Shown: positions 28,819 to 37,839 of the stretch, in pieces
Layout: each line of letters starts with the position of its first letter
Numbering within the stretch: position 1 is the stretch's first letter
DNA from: Corynebacterium pelargi
GTDB lineage: Bacteria; Actinomycetota; Actinomycetes; Mycobacteriales; Mycobacteriaceae
Direction: 5' to 3'
Length of the DNA: 64,000 bases
NCBI RefSeq assembly: GCF_014635485.1
Contig: NZ_BMCX01000002.1
Span: 62,001 to 126,000 of the forward strand
Made by a program: the position numbers and the translations under genes
The notes under the pieces: generated by a model
Seen by the model: the letters and a program-made list of their open reading frames with translations, nothing else
Database searches by the model: none
What the model was told of the DNA's origin: nothing

Positions 28819-31179
28819 CCACGGCCACAAACGGCGCACCACCAGCAACTGCACCAACGCCCAGCACGCCATACCAGCGGCCAACGACGCCACCACACCA
28901 ACCCAAGGATTGGCAATCCGGGCAAGAATATCGAACTGCAAGATATAGCAATACAGCGACGCCGCAGCCAACAAGCCCACCGGCCTCAAAGCCCAACGCG
29001 GCAAAGGAAGCTGCGGCACCCACAACAGCAACGCCGCACCAATGAGCACATACCCCCACTGCCACAGCGTCTCAAACATGCCCCAAGCAGCAACGGCAGT
29101 AAGCAACCACGCCACAATCTTCTGAGCCTGCTGCTGCGCATTACGCACCAACACACCGGCAGCCAACAGCCACATCGCCCCCAAAGGCCCATGGCGCAAA
29201 TGCGCGGGATCGAAAATCTCCATGCCATAACGCGGCACCAACATCAATCCCAACATCACCAACGCACCCGCAAAACCATCGCGAGCATATAAACGCCACA
29301 GACTCGGCACACAAGACAACGCCGTGAGCACGACCATGCCAAGCAAGTACGTCTCAATAAACCAGAACAGCCACGTAGAACCCTGGCTCTCCCACAACCA
29401 CTCAATCAACAGCACATTGGACCAGCCATAGGTGCCCGTAATGAGCACACCCACCAAAGAAATCAACGAAGTAGGAATCGCCACAGCCGCACACGTGCGC
29501 GCCACACGGCGCACACGATCCCGCGCCGAAGGCAACGCAAAAGCAAACGCAGCCAACTGATACCCCGCCACCAACAACAAGGTATGCGCCCCGCCCAAAA
29601 TGCGCGCCAAATTTGCGTGATTCAGCACAATCGTCAACGCCGCCACAGCGCGCAACACCATCGGCGTATCCGCGCGCACCGTCGAAGCGCTCCGCGTAGC
29701 CAAAATTTGCTCCAAAGGCACATGCTGCCAATTCGGCGGCAAATCATGATGGCGGCCGAGCAGGGAGGCGGCGGCGACGTGGTTGAGGCTGGTGCCGCCG
29801 TTGTGCACAAAGGACTTCGACACATCCACCTCTTCTAGATATATACCTAGAAGATGGGCGAGCTTTGGCAATGTACCCGACCCAGCCCACTGCTGATCCA
29901 CCACCTGCTTCGCCCGCCGTTTATCGGGTTTGCCATTGGGCAAAAGTGGCAGCGTTTCGGTGGTGGCCACTCGCACATGTGCCCCGTCGAGCCCGGTGGC
30001 GGCGATGAGTTCGGTGGTGTTGGGGGCGGTGCTTTGCGTGGCGAGCACGCGCACGGCTGTGTCGTCGCCGGTGACGATGGCGTGGATATTTTCTTTGCTC
30101 AATTGCGCTTGGATTTCCGGCAGGGCGATGCGCAGCCCGGCAATTTTGAGAAAGTCGCTGCTGCGCCCGTGGATACGCACGATGCCATCGTCCACGCTGC
30201 CGAGGTCGCCGGTGCGCAATTCGGTGATCATGCGCCCCAAAGCGAGGTCGTCTTGGTGCATGGCATAGCCCAGCATCACCCCAGGCCCGCGAAACACCAG
30301 CTCGCCTTCTTCCACGCGCATCTCGGAGCCGCGAATCACTTCCCCCACCGCGTCGGGATGCTCCAAGCTTGTCGACGGCCGCGTAATGGTCATCCGCGCA
30401 CTCGCCTCGGTTTGCCCGTACATCATGGAAAACGCGATGCCTTGTGCGCCCAGGCGCTTGGACCACTGCTTGGCCAAATGGGCATCGAGTTTGCCGCCGG
30501 CCTGATACACCAGGCGCAGCGAAGCAGGCGCCGGATCAAAAGTAGGTGTGGTTTGGGCCAGTTCGAGCATGTGCGGCACCACACCAATATTGCTCACTTG
30601 GAACTTGCTCAAATTCTGGTGCAGGTCTGGGTCGTTCATGCTCCACTCGCCCACAGCCAGGCAGCCGCCAACCAGCAGGTGCGTATGCAGCACCGAAAGC
30701 CCGAAAGAATAATGCAGCGGCAATAAGGTTGCGCCCACATCCGAGGGCTCAAGCCCCAAACCGTCGATGATGGCATCGGCATTGGAGTGCAGATTCTCAG
30801 CCGAAAGGCGCACCAATTTGCTCGAACCCGTCGAGCCGGAAGTGCTCAATAGCACGGAAAGTTCGGGGTGCAGCTCGATCGGCTGATCATGCAAAGTGAC
30901 CATGGTTTGGCCATCCATGCGCGCATTGGGCTGATAAGGCTGAGCGGCCTGATCCCCAGCCACCAAGGCCACATGGCCTGCCTGGAGCACGCCAAGGTAG
31001 CCGATGATGGCGTCGATGCTTCGTTCAAAAGGCACCTGAACCAGCAGGCGCTGGTTGGAGGCGAGGGTGGCAGCGCAGGCGCTGACCGCTTCGCTGAGCT
31101 GAGTGTGGCTCAACGTGCCTGTTGCACTTCGGAGCGCGGGTGCGTCTGATTGGTGGAGGAGCGCACGGGCGAGATTCAT
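28699..31179 (-). CDS. Adenylation - carrier - acyltransferase-3 membrane fusion protein
   Basis: 826 residues, three parts. (1) Adenylation domain, 1-430: [14 protein letters not shown] (A3), MMYGQTEAS (A5), [11 protein letters not shown]...[14 protein letters not shown] (A7-A8), [13 protein letters not shown] (A10). (2) Carrier domain, about 435-500: [10 protein letters not shown], where the serine near 462 would take phosphopantetheine. (3) About ten membrane helices from 505, starting [15 protein letters not shown], like the acyltransferase-3 (OafA/WecH) motif with its histidine. The A4 region (HYSFGLS) lacks the aspartate that holds amino acid amino groups, so an aryl or acyl acid is as likely as an amino acid. 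Inferred role: activate an acid and transfer it to an acceptor at the membrane. Divergent from its probable PPTase; DtxR-like sites lie between. The last 40 residues are antisense to the iron ATPase. Confidence 0.88.
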   Translation of the reverse strand: MNLARALLHQSDAPALRSATGTLSHTQLSEAVSACAATLASNQRLLVQVPFERSIDAIIGYLGVLQAGHVALVAGDQAAQPYQPNARMDGQTMVTLHDQPIELHPELSVLLSTSGSTGSSKLVRLSAENLHSNADAIIDGLGLEPSDVGATLLPLHYSFGLSVLHTHLLVGGCLAVGEWSMNDPDLHQNLSKFQVSNIGVVPHMLELAQTTPTFDPAPASLRLVYQAGGKLDAHLAKQWSKRLGAQGIAFSMMYGQTEASARMTITRPSTSLEHPDAVGEVIRGSEMRVEEGELVFRGPGVMLGYAMHQDDLALGRMITELRTGDLGSVDDGIVRIHGRSSDFLKIAGLRIALPEIQAQLSKENIHAIVTGDDTAVRVLATQSTAPNTTELIAATGLDGAHVRVATTETLPLLPNGKPDKRRAKQVVDQQWAGSGTLPKLAHLLGIYLEEVDVSKSFVHNGGTSLNHVAAASLLGRHHDLPPNWQHVPLEQILATRSASTVRADTPMVLRAVAALTIVLNHANLARILGGAHTLLLVAGYQLAAFAFALPSARDRVRRVARTCAAVAIPTSLISLVGVLITGTYGWSNVLLIEWLWESQGSTWLFWFIETYLLGMVVLTALSCVPSLWRLYARDGFAGALVMLGLMLVPRYGMEIFDPAHLRHGPLGAMWLLAAGVLVRNAQQQAQKIVAWLLTAVAAWGMFETLWQWGYVLIGAALLLWVPQLPLPRWALRPVGLLAAASLYCYILQFDILARIANPWVGVVASLAAGMACWALVQLLVVRRLWPWLVRRVRGGDRLHVDDVAGQGLGVGAVVGDQHAGHAGALK
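29830..29855. repeat. 26-bp near-palindrome inside the adenylation-carrier gene
   Basis: Differs in two positions from the perfect palindrome at 31390-31415. Half site CTCTTCTAGATAT. It encodes LLGIYLEE at the start of the carrier domain. Confidence 0.8.
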
Positions 31180-31193
31180 GGGGTTACCTCAAC

Positions 31194-31232
31194 ATAGGGA
31201 CGCCTAAAAGAGTTAAGGGTATCCTATCCATT
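31194..31232. promoter_or_regulatory. Tandem DtxR-like boxes in the divergent promoter
   Basis: 31194-31212 carries TAGG-GACG-CCTA and 31214-31232 is TAAGGGTATCCTATCCATT. They match the DtxR consensus at about 11 and 12 of 19 positions, both with the core inverted repeat. They fill most of the 53 bases between the adenylation fusion gene and the PPTase gene, so both could be repressed by iron. Confidence 0.5.
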
Positions 31233-31757
31233 ATGAATCCCGAGGTAGCAATCGTGGTGTATCGCATCCCCCTCAGCGTTGCCGGTGCAGACCTCGAAGA
31301 GCTACTCAATACGAAGGATCGGGCGCAGCTTGAGCAGTTTGTGCAGCCGGCGGATCGGGCCAGGCGTTTGCTCGGTCATGCCCTCCTCCCTCTTCTAGAT
31401 ATATATCTAGAAGAGCAGGTGTGTCCGGAATGCGGAGCCGAAGGCCACGGCCCGGTCCAAACCACTACTGGTTTCGTCTCCATCGCCCACTCGGGCCAGT
31501 GGGTGTATGTGGCTTTTGCTGATGCTCCGGTGGGGGTGGATGTGCAGCGTTTGCCTTGCCCGGATGGGTGGGCGCGACACGAGGCGCAGGTGAAGTGCCC
31601 TGCTGCGCGTTGGGTGCGCGATATTGAGGCCCCGGATGGGTATGTGGCGGCCTTGGCGGGGGTGCAGAAAAGCAAACAGCACGCCCTGAAGGATGGGGGC
31701 GTGCTGTTTGAGCAGTGGCGTTATTCGCGTTCGGCGTCTTCGCGGGCGACCTCATAA
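31233..31757 (+). CDS. 4'-phosphopantetheinyl transferase (Sfp type)
   Basis: 174 residues, shorter than the usual 210-230. Transfers phosphopantetheine from CoA to carrier proteins. Visible: ADRARRLLGHALL near 45, a CPECGAEGHGP segment typical of actinobacterial PPTases, FVSIAHSGQWVYVAFADAPVGVDVQ (P1; the usual acidic residue after D is Q here), and the WARHEAQVKCPAARW helix (P3). It is the obvious partner of the carrier domain encoded on the opposite strand. ATG 31233 has no ribosome site; possibly leaderless. The stop lies 37 bases inside the convergent mrpG. Confidence 0.85.
   Translation: MNPEVAIVVYRIPLSVAGADLEELLNTKDRAQLEQFVQPADRARRLLGHALLPLLDIYLEEQVCPECGAEGHGPVQTTTGFVSIAHSGQWVYVAFADAPVGVDVQRLPCPDGWARHEAQVKCPAARWVRDIEAPDGYVAALAGVQKSKQHALKDGGVLFEQWRYSRSASSRATS
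31390..31415. repeat. Perfect 26-bp palindrome inside the PPTase gene
   Basis: CTCTTCTAGATAT followed by its exact reverse complement. AT-rich compared with the surrounding coding sequence. Encodes LLDIYLEE (about residues 53-61). A near copy lies 1.5 kb away in the divergent adenylation gene. Confidence 0.9.
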
Positions 31758-32032
31758 AGCGCTCGGCCCATCACGAAGGAGCCGATGGCGAGTACCACCA
31801 GCAGGCCGGTGATGGCGAGGGCTGCGACGACGAGGTCGCTGATCAGGAAGGTGCCTGCGCCGATGTCGTGGATGAGTTTGGCAATGATCAACAGTGGCAG
31901 CGCGAGGCTGGTGTTGGTGCTGAGCACATTGGCGCGGGTGAGCGGGTCTTTGCCGCGCCAGACGGCCAGGGTGGTCAAGGCGATGACGATGCAGGCGATG
32001 ATCACGATGGCGGCGGCGATGATATCGAACAT
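31721..32032 (-). CDS. mrpG: Na+/H+ antiporter subunit MrpG
   Basis: 103 residues with three membrane helices. The FDIIAAAIVIIACIVIALTTLAVWRGKDPLTRANVLS stretch is the PhaG/MnhG family signature (LxxxDxLxR near the end of the first loop). ATG overlaps the mrpF stop by one base (TAATG). Last gene of the mrp operon; it overlaps the convergent PPTase gene at its 3' end. The Mrp complex exports Na+ in exchange for protons. Confidence 0.88.
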   Translation of the reverse strand: MFDIIAAAIVIIACIVIALTTLAVWRGKDPLTRANVLSTNTSLALPLLIIAKLIHDIGAGTFLISDLVVAALAITGLLVVLAIGSFVMGRALYEVAREDAERE

Positions 32033-32298
32033 TAGCGGCGTCCCTTCGAGATGATGCGTGCGGCCGACATGGTGGGCAGCACGCCGCCGATGATGGCCAC
32101 GAGCAGCAGCACATCGTAGGCGATCTGGGTGTCGTGGGTCATGGACCACAGCACGTAGAGGCCGATGAGGGTGTAGAACACCAGGTCGCTGACGACGGCG
32201 CGGCTAAAGGCATCCTTGCTGCGCAGGATGAGCGCGAGCGCTGCAAGTGCGCAGACTCCCAACACGCCCACAGCTACATAGATCACGGTGAGAAACAT
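32032..32298 (-). CDS. mrpF: Na+/H+ antiporter subunit MrpF
   Basis: 88 residues, three membrane helices. LILRSKDAFSRAVVSDLVFYTLIGLYVLW contains the conserved D..RVVA.D..... pattern of MrpF. Follows mrpE by two bases. Confidence 0.9.
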   Translation of the reverse strand: MFLTVIYVAVGVLGVCALAALALILRSKDAFSRAVVSDLVFYTLIGLYVLWSMTHDTQIAYDVLLLVAIIGGVLPTMSAARIISKGRR

Positions 32299-32300
32299 GG

Positions 32301-32681
32301 TTAGGGCGTCTCCTTTCGCTCCGGCACGGGTGCGGGCTGCTCGATGGTGGCCGATGCAAGGTCATGGTGGATGGAGCGAACGCTGGGCGCCATCGTGGCT
32401 TCCATGTGCGCAAGATCTTCCAGTACCGCTTTCGGATCAGAGCCATACACTGCGTGCACCAGGAGGGTGTGGTCTTCTCGCAGGCCAATGCTCATGGTGC
32501 CTGGGGTCATGGTGATGGACACGGCAAAGGCGGTGATCTGCCAGTCTTTGCTCAGACGCAGGGGATAGTGCACCACGATGGGGTCCATGCCCTTATTGCC
32601 TTTGAGCGTATCTACCAGCACCGTGTTGGCCGCCAGGACGATCTGCCAGACCAGCCACAACACATATTTGATGGCGTGCAT
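32301..32681 (-). CDS. mrpE: Na+/H+ antiporter subunit MrpE
   Basis: 126 residues. One strong hydrophobic segment near the N-terminus (VLWLVWQIVLAANTVLV) and the family core YPLRLSKDWQITAFAVSITMTPGTMSIGLREDHTLLVHAVYG. Only one residue pair separates mrpD from mrpE. MrpE is needed for complex assembly in other bacteria. Confidence 0.9.
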   Translation of the reverse strand: MHAIKYVLWLVWQIVLAANTVLVDTLKGNKGMDPIVVHYPLRLSKDWQITAFAVSITMTPGTMSIGLREDHTLLVHAVYGSDPKAVLEDLAHMEATMAPSVRSIHHDLASATIEQPAPVPERKETP

Positions 32682-34226
32682 TTATTTGCCTCCTAGGTTG
32701 CTGCTGGCGTTGGCCTGGACGTCGAGGGGCAAGCCCACTGCTTCATCACCGAGGACGGCTTGTTGGTAGGCGGGGACGTCGAGAAGCCCCTCGGCGGCCT
32801 GGTTGGTGAGTTCGAACATCGGCCCTGCGGCAAGGAACATGCCAAAGGAAATCACGATGAGCATGGCGCTCGGCGCGAGTCGGAGCCAACGAACTTTCAG
32901 CCCATCGGGGTAGCGCTCCTTATTCAGCGGCTGGCCCCAGAAGGTTTCGCGCCACAGGCGCATCATGGAAAGGAAGGCGCCGAAGCTTGCCACCACGATC
33001 ACGGCGATCACGATCCAGGAGGCGATATCGCCAGGCTGGGCCGCTGCCACCACGAGTGCCACTTTGCCCCAGAGGCCGGAAAATGGCGGGAAGCCAACCA
33101 CGGAGAACGCACCTGCGGCAAACACAGCCGCCACCCAGGGGTCGCGGTGGGCGAGGCCGTGGAGCTTGGAAATCAGGTCGGTGCCGTAGGTTTCTTCCAC
33201 CGCGCCGGTAGCCAAGATGAGCGAGCCGACGGTGATCATGTGGTGCAGCATGTAGAGGATGCCGGCGGCCAGAGCCGCGGGCTCATTGCCGGTGGCAAAG
33301 GCAAGCATGACCAGGATGAAGGGCATGCCATTGACCATCTGGTAGGAGATCACGCGGCGCATGGAGTTTTCTGCCAAGCCGGCATAGGCGCCCACCAGCA
33401 TCGAAAGCGAGCAGATCACAATGATCAGCCACATCCAGCGGCTATCCAGATCGAAGATCACCACGTAGATGCGGAAGATCATGTACACCGCCACCTTGGT
33501 GTGCAGGCCAGAGAACAGGCCCATCACCGATGCCGAGGTGGAGGGGTAGGAGCGTGGCAGCCAGGTGTGGACGGGGAAAATGCCCGCCTTGACGGCCAAG
33601 GCAATGATGATCACGCCCATGGCCACGGTGATGGGGCCATTGCCCGCGGCTGCGCCTGAAAGCGCTGCGATATTGACGGTGCCGCTGACACCGTAGAGCA
33701 GTGCCACACCGGCGAGCAGCACGGTGGAGGTGGCCAAGTTGACCAGCACGAAGGTGCGTCCGGCGGAAAGCCTTGCCCAGGTGCCCGTCATGGCCAGCAG
33801 GCCGTAGGAGGGCATGAGCATGACTTCGATAAAGACGAAGAAGTTGAACAGATCGGCCGTCATCAGCGCGCCCATCACACCGCTAAGAAGCATGAGCGAT
33901 AGGGGTGCGTAGTAGCGTGCGCGTGTTTCGCCCACCACGATGGCAAACCAGTTAGAGGCGAAGGCCACGATGGAGGTGGTCACCATCATCACGGCGCTGA
34001 ATTGGTCGGCGGCAAAGGGGATGGCCACGCCGCCGATGTAGAGGCCGATGGAGTGTGCCTGGGTGCCGTTGGCGGTGATGTAGGCAAAAAGCCAGGCGCC
34101 AGCCAGTCCCGTCAGCACTGGGGTCACGAGCGCGGTGATATCGCGGAAGGCGCGCCAAGGTGCGAGGGTGGTCAGTGCCACCGCCACCAGGGGTAGGCCT
34201 ACAAAGAGGGGAAGAACATAATCCAT
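32682..34226 (-). CDS. mrpD: Na+/H+ antiporter subunit MrpD
   Basis: 514 residues, about fourteen membrane helices; related to the NuoM/N proton-pumping subunits. LLAMTGTWARLSAGRTFVLVNL and FPVHTWLPRSYPSTSASVMGLFSGLHTKVAVYMIFR contain the conserved lysine/histidine proton-path residues. FPPFSGLWGKVALV is also typical. Overlaps mrpC. Confidence 0.93.
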   Translation of the reverse strand: MDYVLPLFVGLPLVAVALTTLAPWRAFRDITALVTPVLTGLAGAWLFAYITANGTQAHSIGLYIGGVAIPFAADQFSAVMMVTTSIVAFASNWFAIVVGETRARYYAPLSLMLLSGVMGALMTADLFNFFVFIEVMLMPSYGLLAMTGTWARLSAGRTFVLVNLATSTVLLAGVALLYGVSGTVNIAALSGAAAGNGPITVAMGVIIIALAVKAGIFPVHTWLPRSYPSTSASVMGLFSGLHTKVAVYMIFRIYVVIFDLDSRWMWLIIVICSLSMLVGAYAGLAENSMRRVISYQMVNGMPFILVMLAFATGNEPAALAAGILYMLHHMITVGSLILATGAVEETYGTDLISKLHGLAHRDPWVAAVFAAGAFSVVGFPPFSGLWGKVALVVAAAQPGDIASWIVIAVIVVASFGAFLSMMRLWRETFWGQPLNKERYPDGLKVRWLRLAPSAMLIVISFGMFLAAGPMFELTNQAAEGLLDVPAYQQAVLGDEAVGLPLDVQANASSNLGGK

Positions 34227-34654
34227 TAGTGCTTCGCCTCCTCAGAGCGCGATTCCATGCGCTTGGCGTTGTGGTCGAGGTTTTCTGCTACCTCGGCGCC
34301 CGAGATGGAACGGCCGAGGGTTTGCAGCGGCGAATCCTCATCGGCCACCTCTTCGGCCAAGGTGTCATCGGATCGGCCGAGCCCGGAGAGGGTGAGCATG
34401 TACGTGGTGGTAGCCATCGCGATCACGATGGCGGTCAGCACGAAGGCTTGGGGCAGCGGGTCGGCGGCATCCGCAAGATCTGTGATGTTGGGGAATGCCT
34501 CGCCGCGCCACTTGGGCACACCGGTTGCCAGGATGAGCAGGTTTACGGCGTGGCTAATTAGCGTCATGCCAATTACCAGTCGCAACATGCCGCGCTGCAG
34601 CACCAGGTATGTGCCACCGGCGGCTAGCAGCGCAATGGTCAAAGCCAGGATCAT
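34226..34654 (-). CDS. mrpC: Na+/H+ antiporter subunit MrpC
   Basis: 142 residues; NuoK-like, three membrane helices in the first 105 residues (GTYLVLQRGMLRLVIGMTLISHAVNLLIL; DPLPQAFVLTAIVIAMATTTYML). A soluble polar C-terminal tail (about 110-142) is longer than usual. Overlaps mrpA by four bases. Confidence 0.92.
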   Translation of the reverse strand: MILALTIALLAAGGTYLVLQRGMLRLVIGMTLISHAVNLLILATGVPKWRGEAFPNITDLADAADPLPQAFVLTAIVIAMATTTYMLTLSGLGRSDDTLAEEVADEDSPLQTLGRSISGAEVAENLDHNAKRMESRSEEAKH

Positions 34655-37620
34655 TGTGCTTGCTCCTTCTGGATTTGCTTAATGGTTTGAGCCTTCCTGC
34701 GTTCCCCGCGCTTTGGACGGGTGGCCGTTTCATGTTCGAAGGGCTTGCCGTCTGGGAAGTTCGGGTCGTCGTCTTCGCGTGCGCTGACTTCCGGTGCGGA
34801 TTGCAGTGGCGAATTGTCTTTTGTAAACGTCAGTTGCTTGCGGCTCATGCCTGGGCGCAGGTAGCTGCCCAGCACATTGATGGCCATGCTGAGCATGCCC
34901 ATCACCGCCAGGTACACGCCCACGTCGAAGATCATCGAGGTGGTCCAGTGATTGCCGGCGAAGTGCCCATGCAGTGCGTAGAGGAATGAGCCCTTGATCA
35001 GGCCAATAAAGCCCGAGATCAGTGCGAGCAGCACACCGACGCCGGTGAGCTTGGCTGGTGTGTACACATCCACGATGCGCTGGTCGCGCGGGAAGGAAAT
35101 GTAGGAGATCATCAACGCGCCACCGAAGATCAGCGCGGCAATGAAGCCACCGCCGGGGCTGTTGTGGCCGCGCATGAATACCAGGAAGCTCACAACCGCA
35201 AGGGCAGGAATGAGGAAGCGAAGCAGTTGCTGCGCTGGGATGGCATTGATGCGGGCACGCCCGAAGGGGGAGGGGTGGGTGCCACGTTGGAAGGGGTAGC
35301 GCGGCATGGAGGTCACCACCGCGGCGATCACCACGGCAGCCATGCCCAACACCGTGAGCTCGCCCAAGGTATCGAAGGCACGGAACTCCACCAGGATGGT
35401 GTTGACAATATTGTCGCCACCGGTGATCTCCGGGCCGTTATTGAGGTACCACAGTGAGAGCTCGGTGCGTTCGCGCCTGCCAAGCAGACCATAGGCTGCG
35501 CCGAAGGTGACCAGACCAACTAGCACCGCCATCACGCCAGCACCAATGCGGCGCTTGGGCTTGGTGGGGTGGAAGGTTTCTGGCTGCTGGCGAACCACCA
35601 GCATCATGATCACCACGGTCAGGGCCTCTACCAGCAACTGCGTGAGTGCCACGTCGGGGGCGCCGAGCGTGAGCATCTGGAAGGTCACGCCCATGCCGGC
35701 CACGCCGAGCAGCACCACACCAGTCAGCCTGGAGGAGGTGCGCAGCAGCAGCACGAGTGCCAGCGCCACGATGCCCAGGGGCACCAGATCGCTCCAGCGA
35801 TCCATGCCCTCTACGCGCGGGGCAACGGGTGCACCGTCGATACCGCCGCTGATCAGCGTGCGGATACCCACCGTGGCGCCCAGGGCGATGATGAGCACGA
35901 ACATGGCGGCCAGGTGGCGGGTGGGGCTTAGAGAATCAGCCATCTTGCCCACGGCCTTGCCGTAGCCTGCCATGCCGCGCACGGCGGTGTTGAGCAGCTC
36001 ATTGCCGCTGCGCCACGCCAGCTTGCGGCCATCGAGTGCTGCCCAAATCTGCTTGCGCATCACAATGCCAACCACGCCGAGCACCGTGACGGCGATAGAG
36101 ATCGCCAGCGGCACATTGAAGCCGTGCCAAAGCGCTAGGTGGGTGTGGGGATCTTCGGATACGGCGGCTACGGCCGAGCTGATGGGCTTATCAAGGGCCG
36201 ATACGAAGAAGACGATGGGCAAGGAAAGTACGCCGGGAATGGCGGCTGGAAGCCACAGCGAAATGGGCGCTTCCTTGGTTTCCGACATGTCGCGGTCGCC
36301 GTCGATAAAGCCATCGCACACGATGCGCGCGGAGTAGGTGAAGGTAAAGAGTGCACCAATACCTGCGGCGATGAGCAAGATGGCGGCAGGGCCGTTGCCG
36401 ATGGGGGCTTCTTCAAAGGCGGCCAGCATGCCTTCTTTGGAGATAAAGCCGAGGGTCGGCGGCACGGCAGCCATGGAGGCCGCTGCGATGCACACTGAGC
36501 CGAAGGTAAAGGGCAGCAGGCGCCAGGAGGAACCAAGGCGCGATGCATCGCGGGTGCCGGTTTGGTGGTCTACCACGCCAATGAGCATGAACAGGCTGGA
36601 CTTGAACATGGCGTGCGCCAGGGTGTGCACCAGTGCCGCGGCCAAGGCCAAGGGGGTGCCAACGCCGATGGTGGCAACGATCCAGCCCAGGTGCGACACG
36701 GTGGAGTAGGCGGTGAGCTTTTTCAGGTCCGATTTCTGGATGGCAAACAGCGAGGCCATCACGGCGGTGACAATACCCACCACAATGAGCAGCCAGTTCC
36801 ACGTGGCGTTGTCGTGGAAGATGGTGCTAAAGCGCATGAGCAGGTAAATACCTGCCTTCACCACGGCTGCGGCGTGCAGGAATGCAGACACCGGGGTGGC
36901 TGCGGCCATGGCCTCTGGCAGCCAGAAGTGGAAGGGGAACTGCGCCGATTTGGTAAAGGCCGAAACGGCGATGAGCACGGCGATAGTTGAGCTCAAGCCG
37001 GGTTTTTCGGCCCATACATCGCTGGCCAAGATCCCAGAGATGCTGGTGGTGCCGGTTTGGGTGGCGGCGATGGCCAGCGCGCTGAGCATGGTCAGGCCAC
37101 CAATGAAGGTGAGGATCAAGGTGCGCTGGGAGCCAAGCTCACCGCCGGTGCCGCCGGAGCGTGCGATCAGCATGAAGGAGGCCAAGGAGACGAGCTCCCA
37201 GGCGATGAAGAGCACGAAGGCGTCGTCGGCAAGCACGAGCATCAAGATGCTGGCGGTAAAGGCCGTCATGATGGTGTAGAAGCTGGTGTTGCTTCTATTC
37301 TTCGATAAATAGGCAGAAGAATAAATGAACACCACCGCACCAATGAGCAGCGCAAGCAGCGCGAAAAAGACGCTGAGCGCATCGGCTTTAAGCGCGAAGT
37401 TCACACCAAGACCGGGGCCGAGGAGGTCGGGCACCCAGGTGGCTTGGTAGCTCAACGCTTTGCCGTCGTAGATGTCGGGGAGCTGCCGAATTAATAAGAT
37501 GGCTGCAAAAATGAAGATGCCTGCAAGCGGCCAGCCAGCGGCGCGATCAATGAGTTTGACCAGAAGTGGCGAAACGGCGATCGCGAGCGCGGCTAGCGCT
37601 AGAACATACAAAAGGGTCAC
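34651..37620 (-). CDS. mrpA: Na+/H+ antiporter subunit MrpA (A-B fusion)
   Basis: 989 residues. The N-terminal NuoL-like part (to about 510) has ELVSLASFMLIA, KSAQFPFHFWLPEAMAAATPVSAFLHAAAVVKAGIYLLMR and the lateral helix. The C-terminal part includes an MrpB-like domain (PGGGFIAALIFGGALMISYISF, near 830-860). A polar cytoplasmic tail (about 915-989) is rich in lysine, arginine and glutamate. The fusion of A and B explains why the operon has no separate mrpB. GTG start; first gene of mrpACDEFG. Role: Na+ and pH homeostasis. Confidence 0.93.
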   Translation of the reverse strand: MTLLYVLALAALAIAVSPLLVKLIDRAAGWPLAGIFIFAAILLIRQLPDIYDGKALSYQATWVPDLLGPGLGVNFALKADALSVFFALLALLIGAVVFIYSSAYLSKNRSNTSFYTIMTAFTASILMLVLADDAFVLFIAWELVSLASFMLIARSGGTGGELGSQRTLILTFIGGLTMLSALAIAATQTGTTSISGILASDVWAEKPGLSSTIAVLIAVSAFTKSAQFPFHFWLPEAMAAATPVSAFLHAAAVVKAGIYLLMRFSTIFHDNATWNWLLIVVGIVTAVMASLFAIQKSDLKKLTAYSTVSHLGWIVATIGVGTPLALAAALVHTLAHAMFKSSLFMLIGVVDHQTGTRDASRLGSSWRLLPFTFGSVCIAAASMAAVPPTLGFISKEGMLAAFEEAPIGNGPAAILLIAAGIGALFTFTYSARIVCDGFIDGDRDMSETKEAPISLWLPAAIPGVLSLPIVFFVSALDKPISSAVAAVSEDPHTHLALWHGFNVPLAISIAVTVLGVVGIVMRKQIWAALDGRKLAWRSGNELLNTAVRGMAGYGKAVGKMADSLSPTRHLAAMFVLIIALGATVGIRTLISGGIDGAPVAPRVEGMDRWSDLVPLGIVALALVLLLRTSSRLTGVVLLGVAGMGVTFQMLTLGAPDVALTQLLVEALTVVIMMLVVRQQPETFHPTKPKRRIGAGVMAVLVGLVTFGAAYGLLGRRERTELSLWYLNNGPEITGGDNIVNTILVEFRAFDTLGELTVLGMAAVVIAAVVTSMPRYPFQRGTHPSPFGRARINAIPAQQLLRFLIPALAVVSFLVFMRGHNSPGGGFIAALIFGGALMISYISFPRDQRIVDVYTPAKLTGVGVLLALISGFIGLIKGSFLYALHGHFAGNHWTTSMIFDVGVYLAVMGMLSMAINVLGSYLRPGMSRKQLTFTKDNSPLQSAPEVSAREDDDPNFPDGKPFEHETATRPKRGERRKAQTIKQIQKEQAQ

Positions 37621-37665
37621 AGTGGTTTCACACCCATTGAGGTAGGAACTCGTGGCCTGTTGGAT

Positions 37666-37681
37666 CTTGTGGGATCACAAG
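37666..37681. promoter_or_regulatory. Inverted repeat in the mrp promoter region
   Basis: Perfect CTTGTG-GGAT-CACAAG, 46 bases upstream of mrpA. The half-spacing is shorter than a GlxR/CRP site (which would have eight bases between TGTG and CACA). Possible operator for an unknown regulator. Confidence 0.4.
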
Positions 37682-37839
37682 CAAACAAAAGGCAATCGGG
37701 CACAACTAACGCCTCAACACTACCAGTTGGGCATAGGGGATCTCACACGGCGATCCAGGTAGAAAGCCCCACAAAAATACCTGCTTTACGCGCGCGCCGT
37801 GAACGCAAACGCCCTGCAAGGGGCTAGGTTTGTTAAACC

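Noticed and set aside
32760..33659. 299-residue plus-strand frame
   Set aside because: Antisense of mrpD, rich in histidine and glycine as expected for a shadow frame.
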